The translations under genes and the position numbers were made by a program. This document shows, piece by piece, positions 7,634-16,154 of a stretch of DNA of 43,232 nt (position 1 is the first letter of the stretch; each line of letters starts with the position of its first letter). A model generated the notes under the pieces. It saw only the letters and a list, made by a program, of their open reading frames with translations. It made no database searches and had not been told where the DNA came from. The stretch is from positions 85,688 through 128,919 of the forward strand of contig DBTM01000041.1 of assembly GCA_002307055.1 (NCBI GenBank), read 5' to 3'. The DNA comes from Clostridiales bacterium UBA1316 (lineage in GTDB: Bacteria > Bacillota > Clostridia > Oscillospirales > Oscillospiraceae).

Positions 7634-9427
7634 TTATGCTAACGTAATATTTTTATGGAATTTGTTGAACACCTCCTGTCTTGGATATATATTGTAAAAA
7701 TTCGTTCCGAATGTGTCTTGGATTAATTTGTAATCAAGTGCGATTTCATCTTCGTCTGAAAATGCCAGTGTATCAACAAGATTGCCCTCTCTATCGCGAA
7801 TCTTCTGAAACGCGATCGCACCGCCGACATCGTCGAGATGAATGATACCACCCTTCAAAACCTGGCATGTCGCGGCACACAGCGTCTTAGCGATACGCTC
7901 GGCTGACAACGCCCTTTCTCCCATACGGTGCTGAATGATTCGGATAACGAGGAGCGCGACAAAGCAGATCAGAAAATGCGCTCGGATATGCTCATTCTTT
8001 CTAACAAATACTGGTCTGGCATTAAGGTCTGTTTTCACAATCCTGAACGACTGCTCTATCCGCCAAAGACCACCGTACACCTGCCGTATTTTCCGCTCAT
8101 CATATTCAAGTTCACTGGTAATGATACAAAAATAACCGTCATACAACGCATCCTGCTCCGCTTTTTCTAAATCTACGCTGCGCTGCTTTTTCGTGTTTTC
8201 CAGAACCTCGCCGGTATTTTTGTCAATGATGTTTTCTTTTGTGTATTCATCGACTCCTTTTTTAATGCTGTAGGCATTGTTCTTGACAGAGCGTTCGGCC
8301 TTGTCTAGCTTTTCTTCACGCTTGCGCCTAGCCATGTCAGCTTCAGCCTTGTTCCAATACAGAAGCACTTTCCTTGTCCGTATTTCTTTTTTCCCATTTT
8401 TGTCCATTCCCTCGTATTCTTCCTCGAACATCTTGTATCTATAGGTGCTATCCTCATTCGAAGTCCATCCGCTGTTATTAAAAAGCCGCTCATTGTAACG
8501 CTGCCCTTTTTTTCCTCTTAGTATCTGCGAGAAGACGAAGCCATCACCATTGTTCACGATCACATCAATATTCTTAGAAGAGTTGAGGCCCTTATCGGCG
8601 ACTACGATCAACCGGCCCAACCCATACGATTCCTTAACATCCTTCATGGTCGGCTGAAGTGTGATAGAATCGCTCGTGTTGCCGGGGAAAATTGACATGC
8701 TGACCGGAAGTCCGTTCGAGTCCATGAACAGGCCCATCGCAACAATCGGGTCAGTGCGGTGCTCCTTCGACACGCCTTTTTTGCGCAGATCATTTTCACT
8801 AGCGGGGAAGTCTATCTCAAAGAAATAGTTGGTTACATCATAGAATGCATAGGATAGGTCGCGACCAATTGTCTGTTTGACGCGTTCATTTAAATAACGC
8901 TGCAACTCTACCTCAAAATCTGCGAAATGATCAAGTGACCTATAGACATCCGGCAATGTGAAGTCAGTGAACATCCCGTAGAAGCCGTCCTTCATCTGGC
9001 ATGAAGCACGTTTTGAATCTGGATGTAGAATTCTTAACAGCACTAGGAATTTAAAAATGTCGCCGGGTGAATAATTACCACGGTGTTTGTGTGATTTCTC
9101 GTAATCTTTAATGAACGAATCGATTCCAAGCATATCATAGACAGCCTCCAGAAATTTGTATCCGTAGTTCTGCCGCCGGTTCTCCTCACAGTACATCAAC
9201 GCATTGGACGCGACTTCGATTCGCAAGGGAATATCGTCTTTGAAATTAGTGTTGAATTCTTCCACCATCGCTAAGAATGCTTCAGGATCTTTCTGGTCTT
9301 CAAGATAACCAAAACTTTTAATGGTTCGCTGTTTGGTGGGCATCCCAGGTCCGGGGCGATATCCCTCGACAACACGGATATGCGTCTTCATAACGCCGCC
9401 TCGCTTCTTAGGGTCTTTTCTTATCAT
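7634..9427 (-). CDS. IS1634/IS4-family DDE transposase
   Basis: 597 residues from the ATG at 9427, preceded by GGAGATG at a workable distance. The reading frame stays open another 75 codons upstream, but that part is the element's terminal repeat and flanking DNA, so it is not taken as coding. The N-terminus (HIRVVEGYRPG, KQRTIKSFGYL) is the usual start of this family. The catalytic region shows a first Asp in YDVTNYFFEID, a second in VVADKGLNSSKN, and the Glu in GLWRIEQSFRIVKTDL, the YREK-like signature of IS4-clan enzymes. A lysine-rich insertion lies between the last two. The frame is uninterrupted, so the element could be active. It catalyses cut-and-paste movement of the surrounding element. 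Confidence 0.92.
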   Translation of the reverse strand: MIRKDPKKRGGVMKTHIRVVEGYRPGPGMPTKQRTIKSFGYLEDQKDPEAFLAMVEEFNTNFKDDIPLRIEVASNALMYCEENRRQNYGYKFLEAVYDMLGIDSFIKDYEKSHKHRGNYSPGDIFKFLVLLRILHPDSKRASCQMKDGFYGMFTDFTLPDVYRSLDHFADFEVELQRYLNERVKQTIGRDLSYAFYDVTNYFFEIDFPASENDLRKKGVSKEHRTDPIVAMGLFMDSNGLPVSMSIFPGNTSDSITLQPTMKDVKESYGLGRLIVVADKGLNSSKNIDVIVNNGDGFVFSQILRGKKGQRYNERLFNNSGWTSNEDSTYRYKMFEEEYEGMDKNGKKEIRTRKVLLYWNKAEADMARRKREEKLDKAERSVKNNAYSIKKGVDEYTKENIIDKNTGEVLENTKKQRSVDLEKAEQDALYDGYFCIITSELEYDERKIRQVYGGLWRIEQSFRIVKTDLNARPVFVRKNEHIRAHFLICFVALLVIRIIQHRMGERALSAERIAKTLCAATCQVLKGGIIHLDDVGGAIAFQKIRDREGNLVDTLAFSDEDEIALDYKLIQDTFGTNFYNIYPRQEVFNKFHKNITLA

Positions 9428-9569
9428 GGTAACATCATCTCCATCCCAAATGTAGCACATCTGTCGCATAACGTCAAGAAAAATATGTAAAGAACGCGGA
9501 TTTCCGCGTTCTTTAAGGATTATTTTTTCTTCTTTTTGATAATTTGCTCTGCTAACTGTAAAAGTCAGG

Positions 9570-10063
9570 TTATACCACAAATAACCCGCATCTGAATAGC
9601 TGTGCTGCAGTATAGTAAAACGCATATAAACAGCACTGCCGGATGGCTTCAATTCACTTGCTCTTTTATCGTATCTGTGGCAAAATATATGTAAATAATA
9701 ATAAAAAATTATGGCTATCGCGTTAACTCAGCATTACCGTGTTGCGCGTCTGTCATTCCCGCGAAGGCGGGAATCCACGTCCCCAGTATCTTCCGTACAT
9801 TTGAAATATATTTATATCTCATTCCAGCATAAACACGACGCGGAAGCCTGGATTCCCGCCTGAGCGGGAATGGCAAGCGGAGATGCTCGAATGCTGATTC
9901 ATCACGATAGTCATATAAAAATACATTCAGACAATAAATGCGGCAAAACGTGATTATCTGCGCACAAATTTTATTTTTGCGAGGTCGGCGCTGTCTAATG
10001 CGCGGCTTTATCCGGCATATTGCGGAATTACGCCGCATCTACCGCATAATACGAATATAAAAC
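9570..10063. other. Gene-free stretch between the IS and the methyltransferase promoter
   Basis: It contains the dispersed palindromic repeat described separately (9752-9874). The rest is AT-rich or irregular, and the open frame across it (9715-10038, minus) has no ribosome site or family resemblance and crosses the repeat. I see no other gene or RNA here. Confidence 0.6.
9752..9874. repeat. Dispersed palindromic repeat, copy 1
   Basis: GTCATTCCCGCGAAGGCGGG.. (9752-9778) and its inverted partner CTGGATTCCCGCCTGAGCGGG.. (9848-9874) face each other across about 70 bases. Each arm is itself a short hairpin. A closely similar pair occurs at 41122-41188, so this is a family of dispersed elements of REP/BIME or MITE type. 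Confidence 0.85.
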
Positions 10064-10092
10064 TTGCAAATTAGAATTGAAGACACTATAAT
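10064..10092 (+). promoter_or_regulatory. Promoter of the URO-D / G3E GTPase / His-rich operon
   Basis: TTGCAA (10064-10069), a 17-base spacer and TATAAT (10087-10092), about 57 bases upstream of the first start codon. Confidence 0.7.
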
Positions 10093-10149
10093 CAATGCAG
10101 AAAATGATCGGCCTGGCAAGCCATATTCTTTTATACAGGGGGAAAATCA

Positions 10150-11175
10150 ATGTTGACAGAAAAACAAAATTATCTGATGATGCTCAGCGGCGAACAGCCC
10201 GAATGGGTGCCGCAGTACACCTTTGGGCCTGCGCCCGGCACGGCAAGTACGGTTCCTGTTGCCACGCAGATGTTCGAACCGGAGGTCATCTCACAGCACC
10301 GTAAAAACAACGGCGGGAAAGATATATGGGGCGTTAACTATGTCGCAACTTATGAGACGGGCGGCGCGCTTATCCCTGAGCCCAACAATTTCATTCTTAA
10401 AGATATAACAAAGTGGAGAGACATCATCAAAGCGCCCTCTCTGGATGGCATTAATTGGGAGACAATGGTAAAAAAGGACATAGAGCGGTCAGGGATTGAC
10501 CGGAAGCAGACGGCTCTGGCGCTCAACCTGCATATGGGCTATTTTCAAACGCTGATGTCCTTTATGGGCTTTTCCGAAGGCCTGATGGCGATGTTTGAAG
10601 AGCCTGATGAGGTGAAGGACCTGCTGAATTACCTCTGCGACTTTTATATGGATGTTGCCGATCACTGCATCGATCTCTATAAGCCCGACATTCTCACATT
10701 CATGGACGATACGGCTGCCTGGGCGAATCCCTTTATATCGGCAGATATGTACAGAGAATTTCTCGTACCCTGCCACGACAGATGGGCCAAAAGAGGCCGT
10801 GACCGCGGCTTGAAGATGACGATGCACAACTGCGGCAAATGCGAAGGTATCATCGACCAGCTTGTCGGCATGGGCATTAATTTATGGGAGCCCGCGCAGA
10901 CCTGCAACAACCTCACGGCTATCAAAGCCAAATACGGCAATAAGCTCTGCATCGCCGGCGGCTGGGATTCCTCCGGCCATCTGCTTAATGACGACGCCAC
11001 GGAAGAAGAAATTCGTGCCTCTGTTGACAAATCCTTTGATATGCTCGCATCCGGCGGCGGCTTCGCCTGGTTCGGCAATTTTCTCGGCCCGGTTGATGAT
11101 CCGGTGACGGTGAAAAAGAATAAGATCCTGAGCGATTATGCGGATGAAAAATGCCGCAGTTATTATAAAAAATAG
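10150..11175 (+). CDS. URO-D-fold protein, probable zinc- and corrinoid-dependent methyltransferase
   Basis: 341 residues of the uroporphyrinogen decarboxylase superfamily. HNCGKC at 226-231 corresponds to the HxC metal ligands of MtaA/MtbA/CmuA-type methyltransferases, and TFMDDTA (183-189) is the conserved acidic barrel segment. The C-terminus (GGWDSSGHL, GGGFAWFGNFLGP) follows the family pattern. GGGGGA (10139-10144) precedes the ATG at 10150. A CobW-like GTPase and a His-rich protein follow (gaps of 33 and 3 bases) and end at a shared terminator, so the three are very likely one operon. I infer a metal-dependent methyl transfer enzyme whose metal may be supplied by the two partners. The methyl donor and acceptor are unknown, and a corrinoid-binding protein is not encoded nearby. 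Confidence 0.82.
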   Translation: MLTEKQNYLMMLSGEQPEWVPQYTFGPAPGTASTVPVATQMFEPEVISQHRKNNGGKDIWGVNYVATYETGGALIPEPNNFILKDITKWRDIIKAPSLDGINWETMVKKDIERSGIDRKQTALALNLHMGYFQTLMSFMGFSEGLMAMFEEPDEVKDLLNYLCDFYMDVADHCIDLYKPDILTFMDDTAAWANPFISADMYREFLVPCHDRWAKRGRDRGLKMTMHNCGKCEGIIDQLVGMGINLWEPAQTCNNLTAIKAKYGNKLCIAGGWDSSGHLLNDDATEEEIRASVDKSFDMLASGGGFAWFGNFLGPVDDPVTVKKNKILSDYADEKCRSYYKK

Positions 11176-11208
11176 GTTATCAAAAACATACCGGGAGTTA
11201 AACAGCAC

Positions 11209-11814
11209 ATGAAAATACTCATTCTGGGCGGTTTCCTTGGTTCCGGAAAAACGACGGCGCTGATGCGCCTTGCGCGGTATATGGTTGACCATGCGGCTTC
11301 AGATCGCGCCAATAAGGTTATCATCCTTGAAAACGAGGTCGGCGAAGTCGGTATCGATGACGCTTTTCTCAGAGGCGGCGGTTTTCAGGTTGACAATCTT
11401 TTTGCGGGCTGTGCCTGCTGCACCATATCAGGCGAACTAATTTCGGCTGCAGTCAGAATTAAGAAGGAATATGATCCGGAATGGCTCATTATCGAAACGA
11501 CTGGCATCGCATATCCCGGAAACATGCAGGAAAACCTGAAAAGCGCCGCCAAGCTGGACTCGAGGATTGTTATTCTTGTTGACGCCTATCGATGGAACAG
11601 ACTCCTGCTTCCGATGAATAACCTGCTCAGGGGACAAATCGAGGGCTCGGACGCCGTACTCATCAATAAAACAGATATCGTTGACAGCGAAACGATCTTG
11701 AAAATTGAGCGGGATATTCTCGGCATGGAGCCGCGCGCCGTCATCCTAAGAATTTCAGCTCTGCAGGAGATTCCTGCGGAAGTCTGGCAAAAAATAACGG
11801 GTGAGGGAGAATGA
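11209..11814 (+). CDS. CobW-like G3E-family P-loop GTPase
   Basis: 201 residues of the G3E (CobW/COG0523, HypB, UreG) family of metallochaperone GTPases. Walker A is GGFLGSGKTT (7-16). The Glu-rich ENEVGEVGID switch segment, the metal-binding GCACC motif (67-71), IIETTGIAYP, and the guanine-specificity NKTD near residue 153 are all in order. Typical CobW proteins are 320-400 residues with a C-terminal domain and often a His-rich loop. Both are absent here, and a separate His-rich protein begins three bases after this stop, as if the usual chain were split in two. It is inferred to bind and hand over Zn or Co in the cytoplasm using GTP, perhaps to the URO-D-fold enzyme encoded just upstream. 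Confidence 0.88.
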   Translation: MKILILGGFLGSGKTTALMRLARYMVDHAASDRANKVIILENEVGEVGIDDAFLRGGGFQVDNLFAGCACCTISGELISAAVRIKKEYDPEWLIIETTGIAYPGNMQENLKSAAKLDSRIVILVDAYRWNRLLLPMNNLLRGQIEGSDAVLINKTDIVDSETILKIERDILGMEPRAVILRISALQEIPAEVWQKITGEGE

Positions 11815-11817
11815 GTT

Positions 11818-12279
11818 ATGAACGAGCATGAGAAGCATGAGCATGAGCATGAGCATCACGAGCATATTCACACCGAGAATTGCGGATGCGCGCCGAAGAC
11901 TCAAGAAGCCTTAGGTGCGATTCATGTCGAAAGTCATTTACATGATCAAGCGCGTGTTATTTCCGGTTCCCTCACATTATTTGCCGACTACGGCGTTTTC
12001 AGAGCCAGTCTTTCGAAGCAGCTCGAGGGTCTGGCAAAGGCGGTGCAGGCGTGCGGCGGGATCGTCGGGCATATAAAGGCATCAGCTGAAACGAAGCAGA
12101 CGGAGATGTTTTCTGTCACCGATACCGCAGTCTCCGTTAAAACGGCGCCCGGGCAGGAGATTAGAATTACTCTGGCGGCTATCGTTTTTGCTGTTGACCC
12201 GGAAGAAGCGGAAACGCTTGTGATCAGCGCCCTGAAAGCCGTTAAAACAGATAGTGAGCAGACAACGCGGCGTCAATAA
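11818..12279 (+). CDS. His-rich metal-binding protein, partner of the G3E GTPase
   Basis: 153 residues. The first 30 are a metal-binding tail with about ten His alternating with Glu (MNEHEKHEHEHEHHEHIHTE) and then a CGC pair. The remainder has alternating beta/alpha character (VISGSLTLFADYG, LEGLAKAVQACGGIVGHIKASAE, then strands around RITLAAIVFAVD) and may be the detached C-terminal domain of a CobW-type protein; I do not recognise it with certainty. Start at 11818, with GAGGGAGA upstream inside the GTPase gene's end. The three-base gap implies translational coupling. Expected to hold Zn, Co or Ni for the GTPase. The operon ends at the hairpin at 12287. Confidence 0.75.
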   Translation: MNEHEKHEHEHEHHEHIHTENCGCAPKTQEALGAIHVESHLHDQARVISGSLTLFADYGVFRASLSKQLEGLAKAVQACGGIVGHIKASAETKQTEMFSVTDTAVSVKTAPGQEIRITLAAIVFAVDPEEAETLVISALKAVKTDSEQTTRRQ

Positions 12280-12286
12280 TTATTAC

Positions 12287-12320
12287 AGCCCCGTTTAACG
12301 ACGGGGCTTTACCTTTTTTT
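12287..12320 (+). terminator. Terminator of the methyltransferase operon
   Basis: AGCCCCGT (12287-12294) pairs with ACGGGGCT (12301-12308) around a 6-base loop, followed by TTACC and seven T. Confidence 0.88.
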
Positions 12321-12542
12321 AATGAAAATTCACGATATTTTGACTGTACAAATCGTTCGGATTCTGATTAAATTAAGGGGGCTTTTACGCGCCGGACAGG
12401 CTGAGCGGTGAAAAACAGCATTTCATAAAAAATAACCATTTTACAATTGCGTCCTGCCAGAGAGCGCATATAAATCATAGAGTAAATAAAAAGATATCGC
12501 CGCCATAATCGTAACGGCGAAATGATCGGGGCAATAATTTAC

Positions 12543-13331
12543 ATGAAGATCATCGATACGCATGCACATATTTTTCCGCCGAAAATAGAAAAATCGGCGA
12601 CAGCGGCAATAAGAGATTTCTATGACAGAAAAAGCATGAGCCATTCCGGCTCTCCGGAGGAGCTGCTGGCATCGGGTAAAAGAGCGGGTGTCGGCAATTT
12701 CCTGGTTTTTTCAACGGCGACAACACCGCAGCAGGTGACCGCCATCAATGACTTTATTATCGGGGAATGCGCGGAGCATACCGAATTCATCGGCGCAGGG
12801 ACGATGCATGCCGAATTTATAAATTTTGAAGAGGAGATAAACAGGATTTTTAAGAGCGGCATCAAGGGCATTAAGTTTCACCCTGATTTTCAGCGGTTTG
12901 ATTTTGATGACGAAAGACTGTTCCCTGTTTATGCGCTCCTGGAAGCAAAGGGCATGTTCGTCATTACACATTCCGGCGATTATCGATATACCTATTCGCG
13001 TCCCGAAAAAGTCGCCCGTATTGCTCGGAAATTCCCAAAGCTGCGTATTATAGCGGCTCATTTCGGCGGATGGTCAATGTGGGAGCTCGCGCGTCAAATC
13101 CTGATTTTACCGAATGTCTATATCGATACGAGCAGTACTTTCGGTTTCGGCGGTGTTGAGCCGGTTATAGAGGGCCTCAAGGCATTCGACCATAAGCACA
13201 TTTTTTTCGGCTGCGATTTCCCAATGTGGGATCATAAAGAAGAGATTAACAGGTTCAAGGCGCTCAGCCTTGATACAGACTTCCTTGAAGATATCATGTA
13301 CAATAATTTCGCGGAATTCTACGGGCTTTGA
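12543..13331 (+). CDS. Amidohydrolase-2 family metal-dependent hydrolase
   Basis: 262 residues of the amidohydrolase TIM-barrel superfamily. The metal-binding HxH of strand 1 is in IIDTHAHIF. Later ligands or catalytic residues are in GIKFHPDFQ, FVITHSGDYRY, IIAAHFGGW and the final Asp in FFGCDFPMW. Members hydrolyse or decarboxylate small carboxylates and lactones; the substrate cannot be told from sequence. I prefer the ATG at 12543 because the family starts at this strand. An upstream in-frame ATG at 12522 adds seven residues. Neither has a strong ribosome site; a short inverted repeat (TCGCCG/CGGCGA, about 12499-12519) lies just before. The acyltransferase gene follows after 29 bases, suggesting an operon. 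Confidence 0.85.
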   Translation: MKIIDTHAHIFPPKIEKSATAAIRDFYDRKSMSHSGSPEELLASGKRAGVGNFLVFSTATTPQQVTAINDFIIGECAEHTEFIGAGTMHAEFINFEEEINRIFKSGIKGIKFHPDFQRFDFDDERLFPVYALLEAKGMFVITHSGDYRYTYSRPEKVARIARKFPKLRIIAAHFGGWSMWELARQILILPNVYIDTSSTFGFGGVEPVIEGLKAFDHKHIFFGCDFPMWDHKEEINRFKALSLDTDFLEDIMYNNFAEFYGL

Positions 13332-13360
13332 GCTGTTGACTGCACGAGGGAGGTGCCGTA

Positions 13361-14542
13361 ATGAGCCGTTTCAGGCATCAAGTGGTTTGGGGACTGCTGC
13401 GGTTTCCGGTCTATGCCTTTCTGAAACTGAAATTCAACTTTGTCTGTGAGAAGGTACCGAGGATACCCGGCCCCTTTATTCTTATTTCGAATCATGTGAC
13501 GAATTATGACCCGCTCATGGTCGGCTGCCGGTTTTCTCAGCAGATGTATTTTGTGGCAAGCGAGCATCTGTTCCGCAAGGGTTTTGTGACGAAGCTGCTT
13601 GTTTGGCTTGTCGCGCCGATTGCAAAGGTCAAGGGCTCGACAGATACGGTATCGGCTTTGACAATTATGCGGGCTTTGAAATACAAGTCAAATGTCGGCC
13701 TTTTCGCGGAAGGTGACCGTTCGTGGAACGGTTTGACAGGACCGCTGCACCCAACAACGGCACGGCTCATCAAAGCATCAAAAGCGACCCTGGTGACCTA
13801 CCGCCTTACCGGCGGCTACCTGACGAGTCCCCGCTGGAGCGCTTTGCTCCGGCGCGGCAGAATGCACGGGCGCTGCGTGAACATCTATTCACCGGCAGCA
13901 CTGTCTGATATGTCGGTCAGCGGGATAACGGATGCCATTAACGCCGATATATATGAGGACGCCTATCAAACGCAGTGCTCCGAGCGTATCGCTTATCGGG
14001 GAAGGGATCTCGCTTTAGGCTTGGAGAACGCCCTTTACACCTGCCCGGTCTGCAGGGGGGTCTGCACCACCTCAAGTCAGGGAGATTCATTTTTCTGCAG
14101 CTGCGGACTGCGCGTGAAATATAACGAATACGGCTTTTTTGAAGGCCTTAACCGCCCGTTCGATACCGTCACGGAATGGGACGCGTGGCAGGAGAAATTC
14201 CTGCTTGCTTATGTTTCGGATATTGGGGATAAACCCATCTACACAGACAGTGGGCAGAGCCTTATACAGATTGGCGTAGACCACACGGAAAGCTTTATGA
14301 CCGCAGGCACGATGATGTTATATAAAGATCGTCTCACGATCGGGTGCTTCTCCGTTCCGCTCAGCAAGCTCTACCAAATGAGTATTTACGGTGCGGCAAA
14401 TATTGTTTTTTCAGCCGAGGGTGTTAATTACGAAATTAGATCAGCCATCCGCCGGAGCGGAAGGAAATACCTGACGATGTACGAGCTTTTAACAAATGCG
14501 GCATTGAACAGCGAAAACAGCACAGCGCATATATCGACATAG
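13361..14542 (+). CDS. PlsC-like acyltransferase with C-terminal zinc ribbon
   Basis: 393 residues. The N-terminal 215 or so form a 1-acylglycerol-3-phosphate acyltransferase domain. NHVTNYD (44-50) is the NHx4D catalytic motif, and FAEGDRS (115-121) replaces the usual FPEGTRS substrate-binding motif, with Ala and Asp at two normally conserved positions. Residues 228-248 form a CPVC...CSC cluster (Cys 228, 231, 246, 248), probably a zinc ribbon. A 140-residue tail follows that resembles a beta-rich PH-like segment. Typical PlsC proteins are 200-250 residues, so this is a long variant. GGGAGGT supports the start. Inferred membrane-associated lipid acyl transfer; the tail may regulate or target it. 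Confidence 0.82.
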   Translation: MSRFRHQVVWGLLRFPVYAFLKLKFNFVCEKVPRIPGPFILISNHVTNYDPLMVGCRFSQQMYFVASEHLFRKGFVTKLLVWLVAPIAKVKGSTDTVSALTIMRALKYKSNVGLFAEGDRSWNGLTGPLHPTTARLIKASKATLVTYRLTGGYLTSPRWSALLRRGRMHGRCVNIYSPAALSDMSVSGITDAINADIYEDAYQTQCSERIAYRGRDLALGLENALYTCPVCRGVCTTSSQGDSFFCSCGLRVKYNEYGFFEGLNRPFDTVTEWDAWQEKFLLAYVSDIGDKPIYTDSGQSLIQIGVDHTESFMTAGTMMLYKDRLTIGCFSVPLSKLYQMSIYGAANIVFSAEGVNYEIRSAIRRSGRKYLTMYELLTNAALNSENSTAHIST

Positions 14543-14603
14543 CGGTTTATAATTATTCAATTAAATATTGATGTTATTATTATATATGACTTGGGGGTAA
14601 GGT

Positions 14604-15992
14604 ATGGACTATTCGTACTTAAACGCGTCGCTGTGGAACTCGATAATTCAGTTCGGCATCATCGCCGCCTCGCTGCTGATTGCCAACATGATGCGCCGAA
14701 AGATACCGTTTTTCAGGAACAGCCTGCTGCCGACAGCCGCTATTGCCGGCTTCATCATCCTGCTTCTGCGGTCAGCCGGTATCCTGAAAGTCGACATGGA
14801 ATTTATGGAGCTCCTGATATATCACGGTATCGCACTCGGCTTTATTGCCATGGCTCTGCGTATCCCAACAGGGGTCAAGGAAGAAAAAGGCAATATGGTT
14901 GGGCTGAAGAGCGGTGCAATTATTATCGGCTCCTATCTCATACAAGGTGTTCTGGGACTCGGAATTTCAATCGGTCTGGCTTATACGTTCATGCCCAATA
15001 TGTTTAAAGCCGCCGGAATCCTGCTGTCCATGGCCTACGGGCAGGGGACAGGCCAGGCCAATAACGTCGGCGCGACATATGAAGCGGCCGGTTTTGTGGG
15101 CGGGCGCAGCTTCGGGCTGTCATTGGCTGCTGCCGGGTATCTGTGCGCGTGTATTGTCGGTGTCGTTGTTTTAAACATACTTGATAGAAGAGGCAAAATT
15201 AAGAGGGTCAGCCAACAGGATATAACGGAGACAGTGACTATTGACAGCTTTCAGGATAAAAATGAGATTCCTTTTTCCGAATCGATTGATCGGTTTACCG
15301 TTCAGATCGCACTTGTTTTTATCGTATATCTGGCAACATATCTCTGCACCTGGGGTATCACCTGGGCTCTGCATGAATATCTGCCCGTCGTCGATAAGCT
15401 GCTGAGCTCGCTGCTGTGGGGCTTTAACTTCATCGGAGGCACGGCTCTGGCCATACTCTCACGTGTCTTGATCAACAAAATGCAGAAGGTGAAGATTGTT
15501 ACGCGCCAATACCAAAACAATTATCTGCTGAGCCGCTTATCCGGTGTGTTTTTTGATATCATGATCGTTGCAGGCATAGCCGCCATCAATATCGACGATT
15601 TAGCCGGACTGTGGGTACCGTTTATACTGATGGCGGTTCTTGGCGGCTTGGTCACCTGGTATTATCTGAAGATTGTCTGCAAAAAAGTTTACCCAAGCTA
15701 TTATTACGAGGGCTTGTTCTCTATGTACGGCATGATGGTCGGCCCGATCAGCTCCGGTATTCTATTGCTCCGCGAGATCGACCCCAACTTTGACACCCCG
15801 GCTGCGAACAATCTGATTTCCGGTTCGAGCTATGCCATTATACTTGGCGCACCGCTTCTGATTCTCATCGGCATGGCATATAAATCAACACTTATGACCT
15901 TTATCTCTCTCGGTCTGATTCTCATCTATTTCGTTCTTGTGAATCTGCTGATTTTTAAAGCAAAAAGACGAGACAAAAGCGTAGTCAAATAA
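14604..15992 (+). CDS. gltS: Sodium/glutamate symporter (GltS family)
   Basis: 462 residues with about eleven hydrophobic helices. The re-entrant family signature appears as SMAYGQGTGQANNVGATYE near residues 137-160, and a second inverted-repeat half around MMVGPISSGILLLREIDP. E. coli GltS is about 400 residues; the extra length is in the central loop (about 205-235) and the C-terminus. It is an inner-membrane secondary transporter, expected to take up glutamate or a related dicarboxylate with sodium; specificity is inferred. GGGGGTAAGGT precedes the ATG. It stands alone between the acyltransferase and a strong hairpin at 15999-16036. A GNAT/ornithine racemase pair lies downstream and may act on related amino acids. 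Confidence 0.85.
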   Translation: MDYSYLNASLWNSIIQFGIIAASLLIANMMRRKIPFFRNSLLPTAAIAGFIILLLRSAGILKVDMEFMELLIYHGIALGFIAMALRIPTGVKEEKGNMVGLKSGAIIIGSYLIQGVLGLGISIGLAYTFMPNMFKAAGILLSMAYGQGTGQANNVGATYEAAGFVGGRSFGLSLAAAGYLCACIVGVVVLNILDRRGKIKRVSQQDITETVTIDSFQDKNEIPFSESIDRFTVQIALVFIVYLATYLCTWGITWALHEYLPVVDKLLSSLLWGFNFIGGTALAILSRVLINKMQKVKIVTRQYQNNYLLSRLSGVFFDIMIVAGIAAINIDDLAGLWVPFILMAVLGGLVTWYYLKIVCKKVYPSYYYEGLFSMYGMMVGPISSGILLLREIDPNFDTPAANNLISGSSYAIILGAPLLILIGMAYKSTLMTFISLGLILIYFVLVNLLIFKAKRRDKSVVK

Positions 15993-15998
15993 TGCCGC

Positions 15999-16036
15999 GT
16001 ATCCCCTGCCGAAGCGCACGCGTCGGCAGGGGATAC
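15999..16036 (+). terminator. Strong hairpin after the symporter
   Basis: A perfect 14-bp stem GTATCCCCTGCCGA / TCGGCAGGGGATAC with a 10-base loop just after the stop codon. The following T tract is weak. Confidence 0.7.
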
Positions 16037-16154
16037 TTACTTAAGGCTAAACATCTTTGCGCGATTATAGTAATTATATTATTCGGCACTTCATACTTTC
16101 GTAATGCTGCGGTAATTGTGCCGTAATATAATCGTGATAAAATGAAAAATATAA

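Larger units (their letters stand above)
7477..9569 (-). mobile_element. Insertion sequence, IS1634/IS4-type, with long imperfect inverted ends
   Basis: The element holds one transposase gene. The left end CCTGACTTTTACAGTTAGCAGAGC (7477-7500) is the exact inverse of the right end (9546-9569). The similarity continues for about 70 bases and includes a GAACGCGGATTTCCGCGTTC-like hairpin, with a 5-base length difference. A third copy of the first 18 bases lies inside the left end at 7548-7565, so the true left border may be 7548, with 7477-7547 an extra inverted copy of the right end. I could not see a clear target-site duplication at either candidate border. Confidence 0.8.

Noticed and set aside
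9428..9652. 75-codon N-terminal extension of the transposase
   Set aside because: It reads through the element's terminal repeat and flanking DNA; the family N-terminus and a ribosome site start at 9427.
9715..10038. 107-codon open frame on the minus strand
   Set aside because: It spans the palindromic repeat, has an arginine-rich low-complexity translation and no ribosome site.
11818..11880. Short tandem repeat GAGCATGAGCAT as a possible CRISPR or microsatellite
   Set aside because: It is the coding sequence of the His/Glu-rich metal-binding tail, with no spacers.
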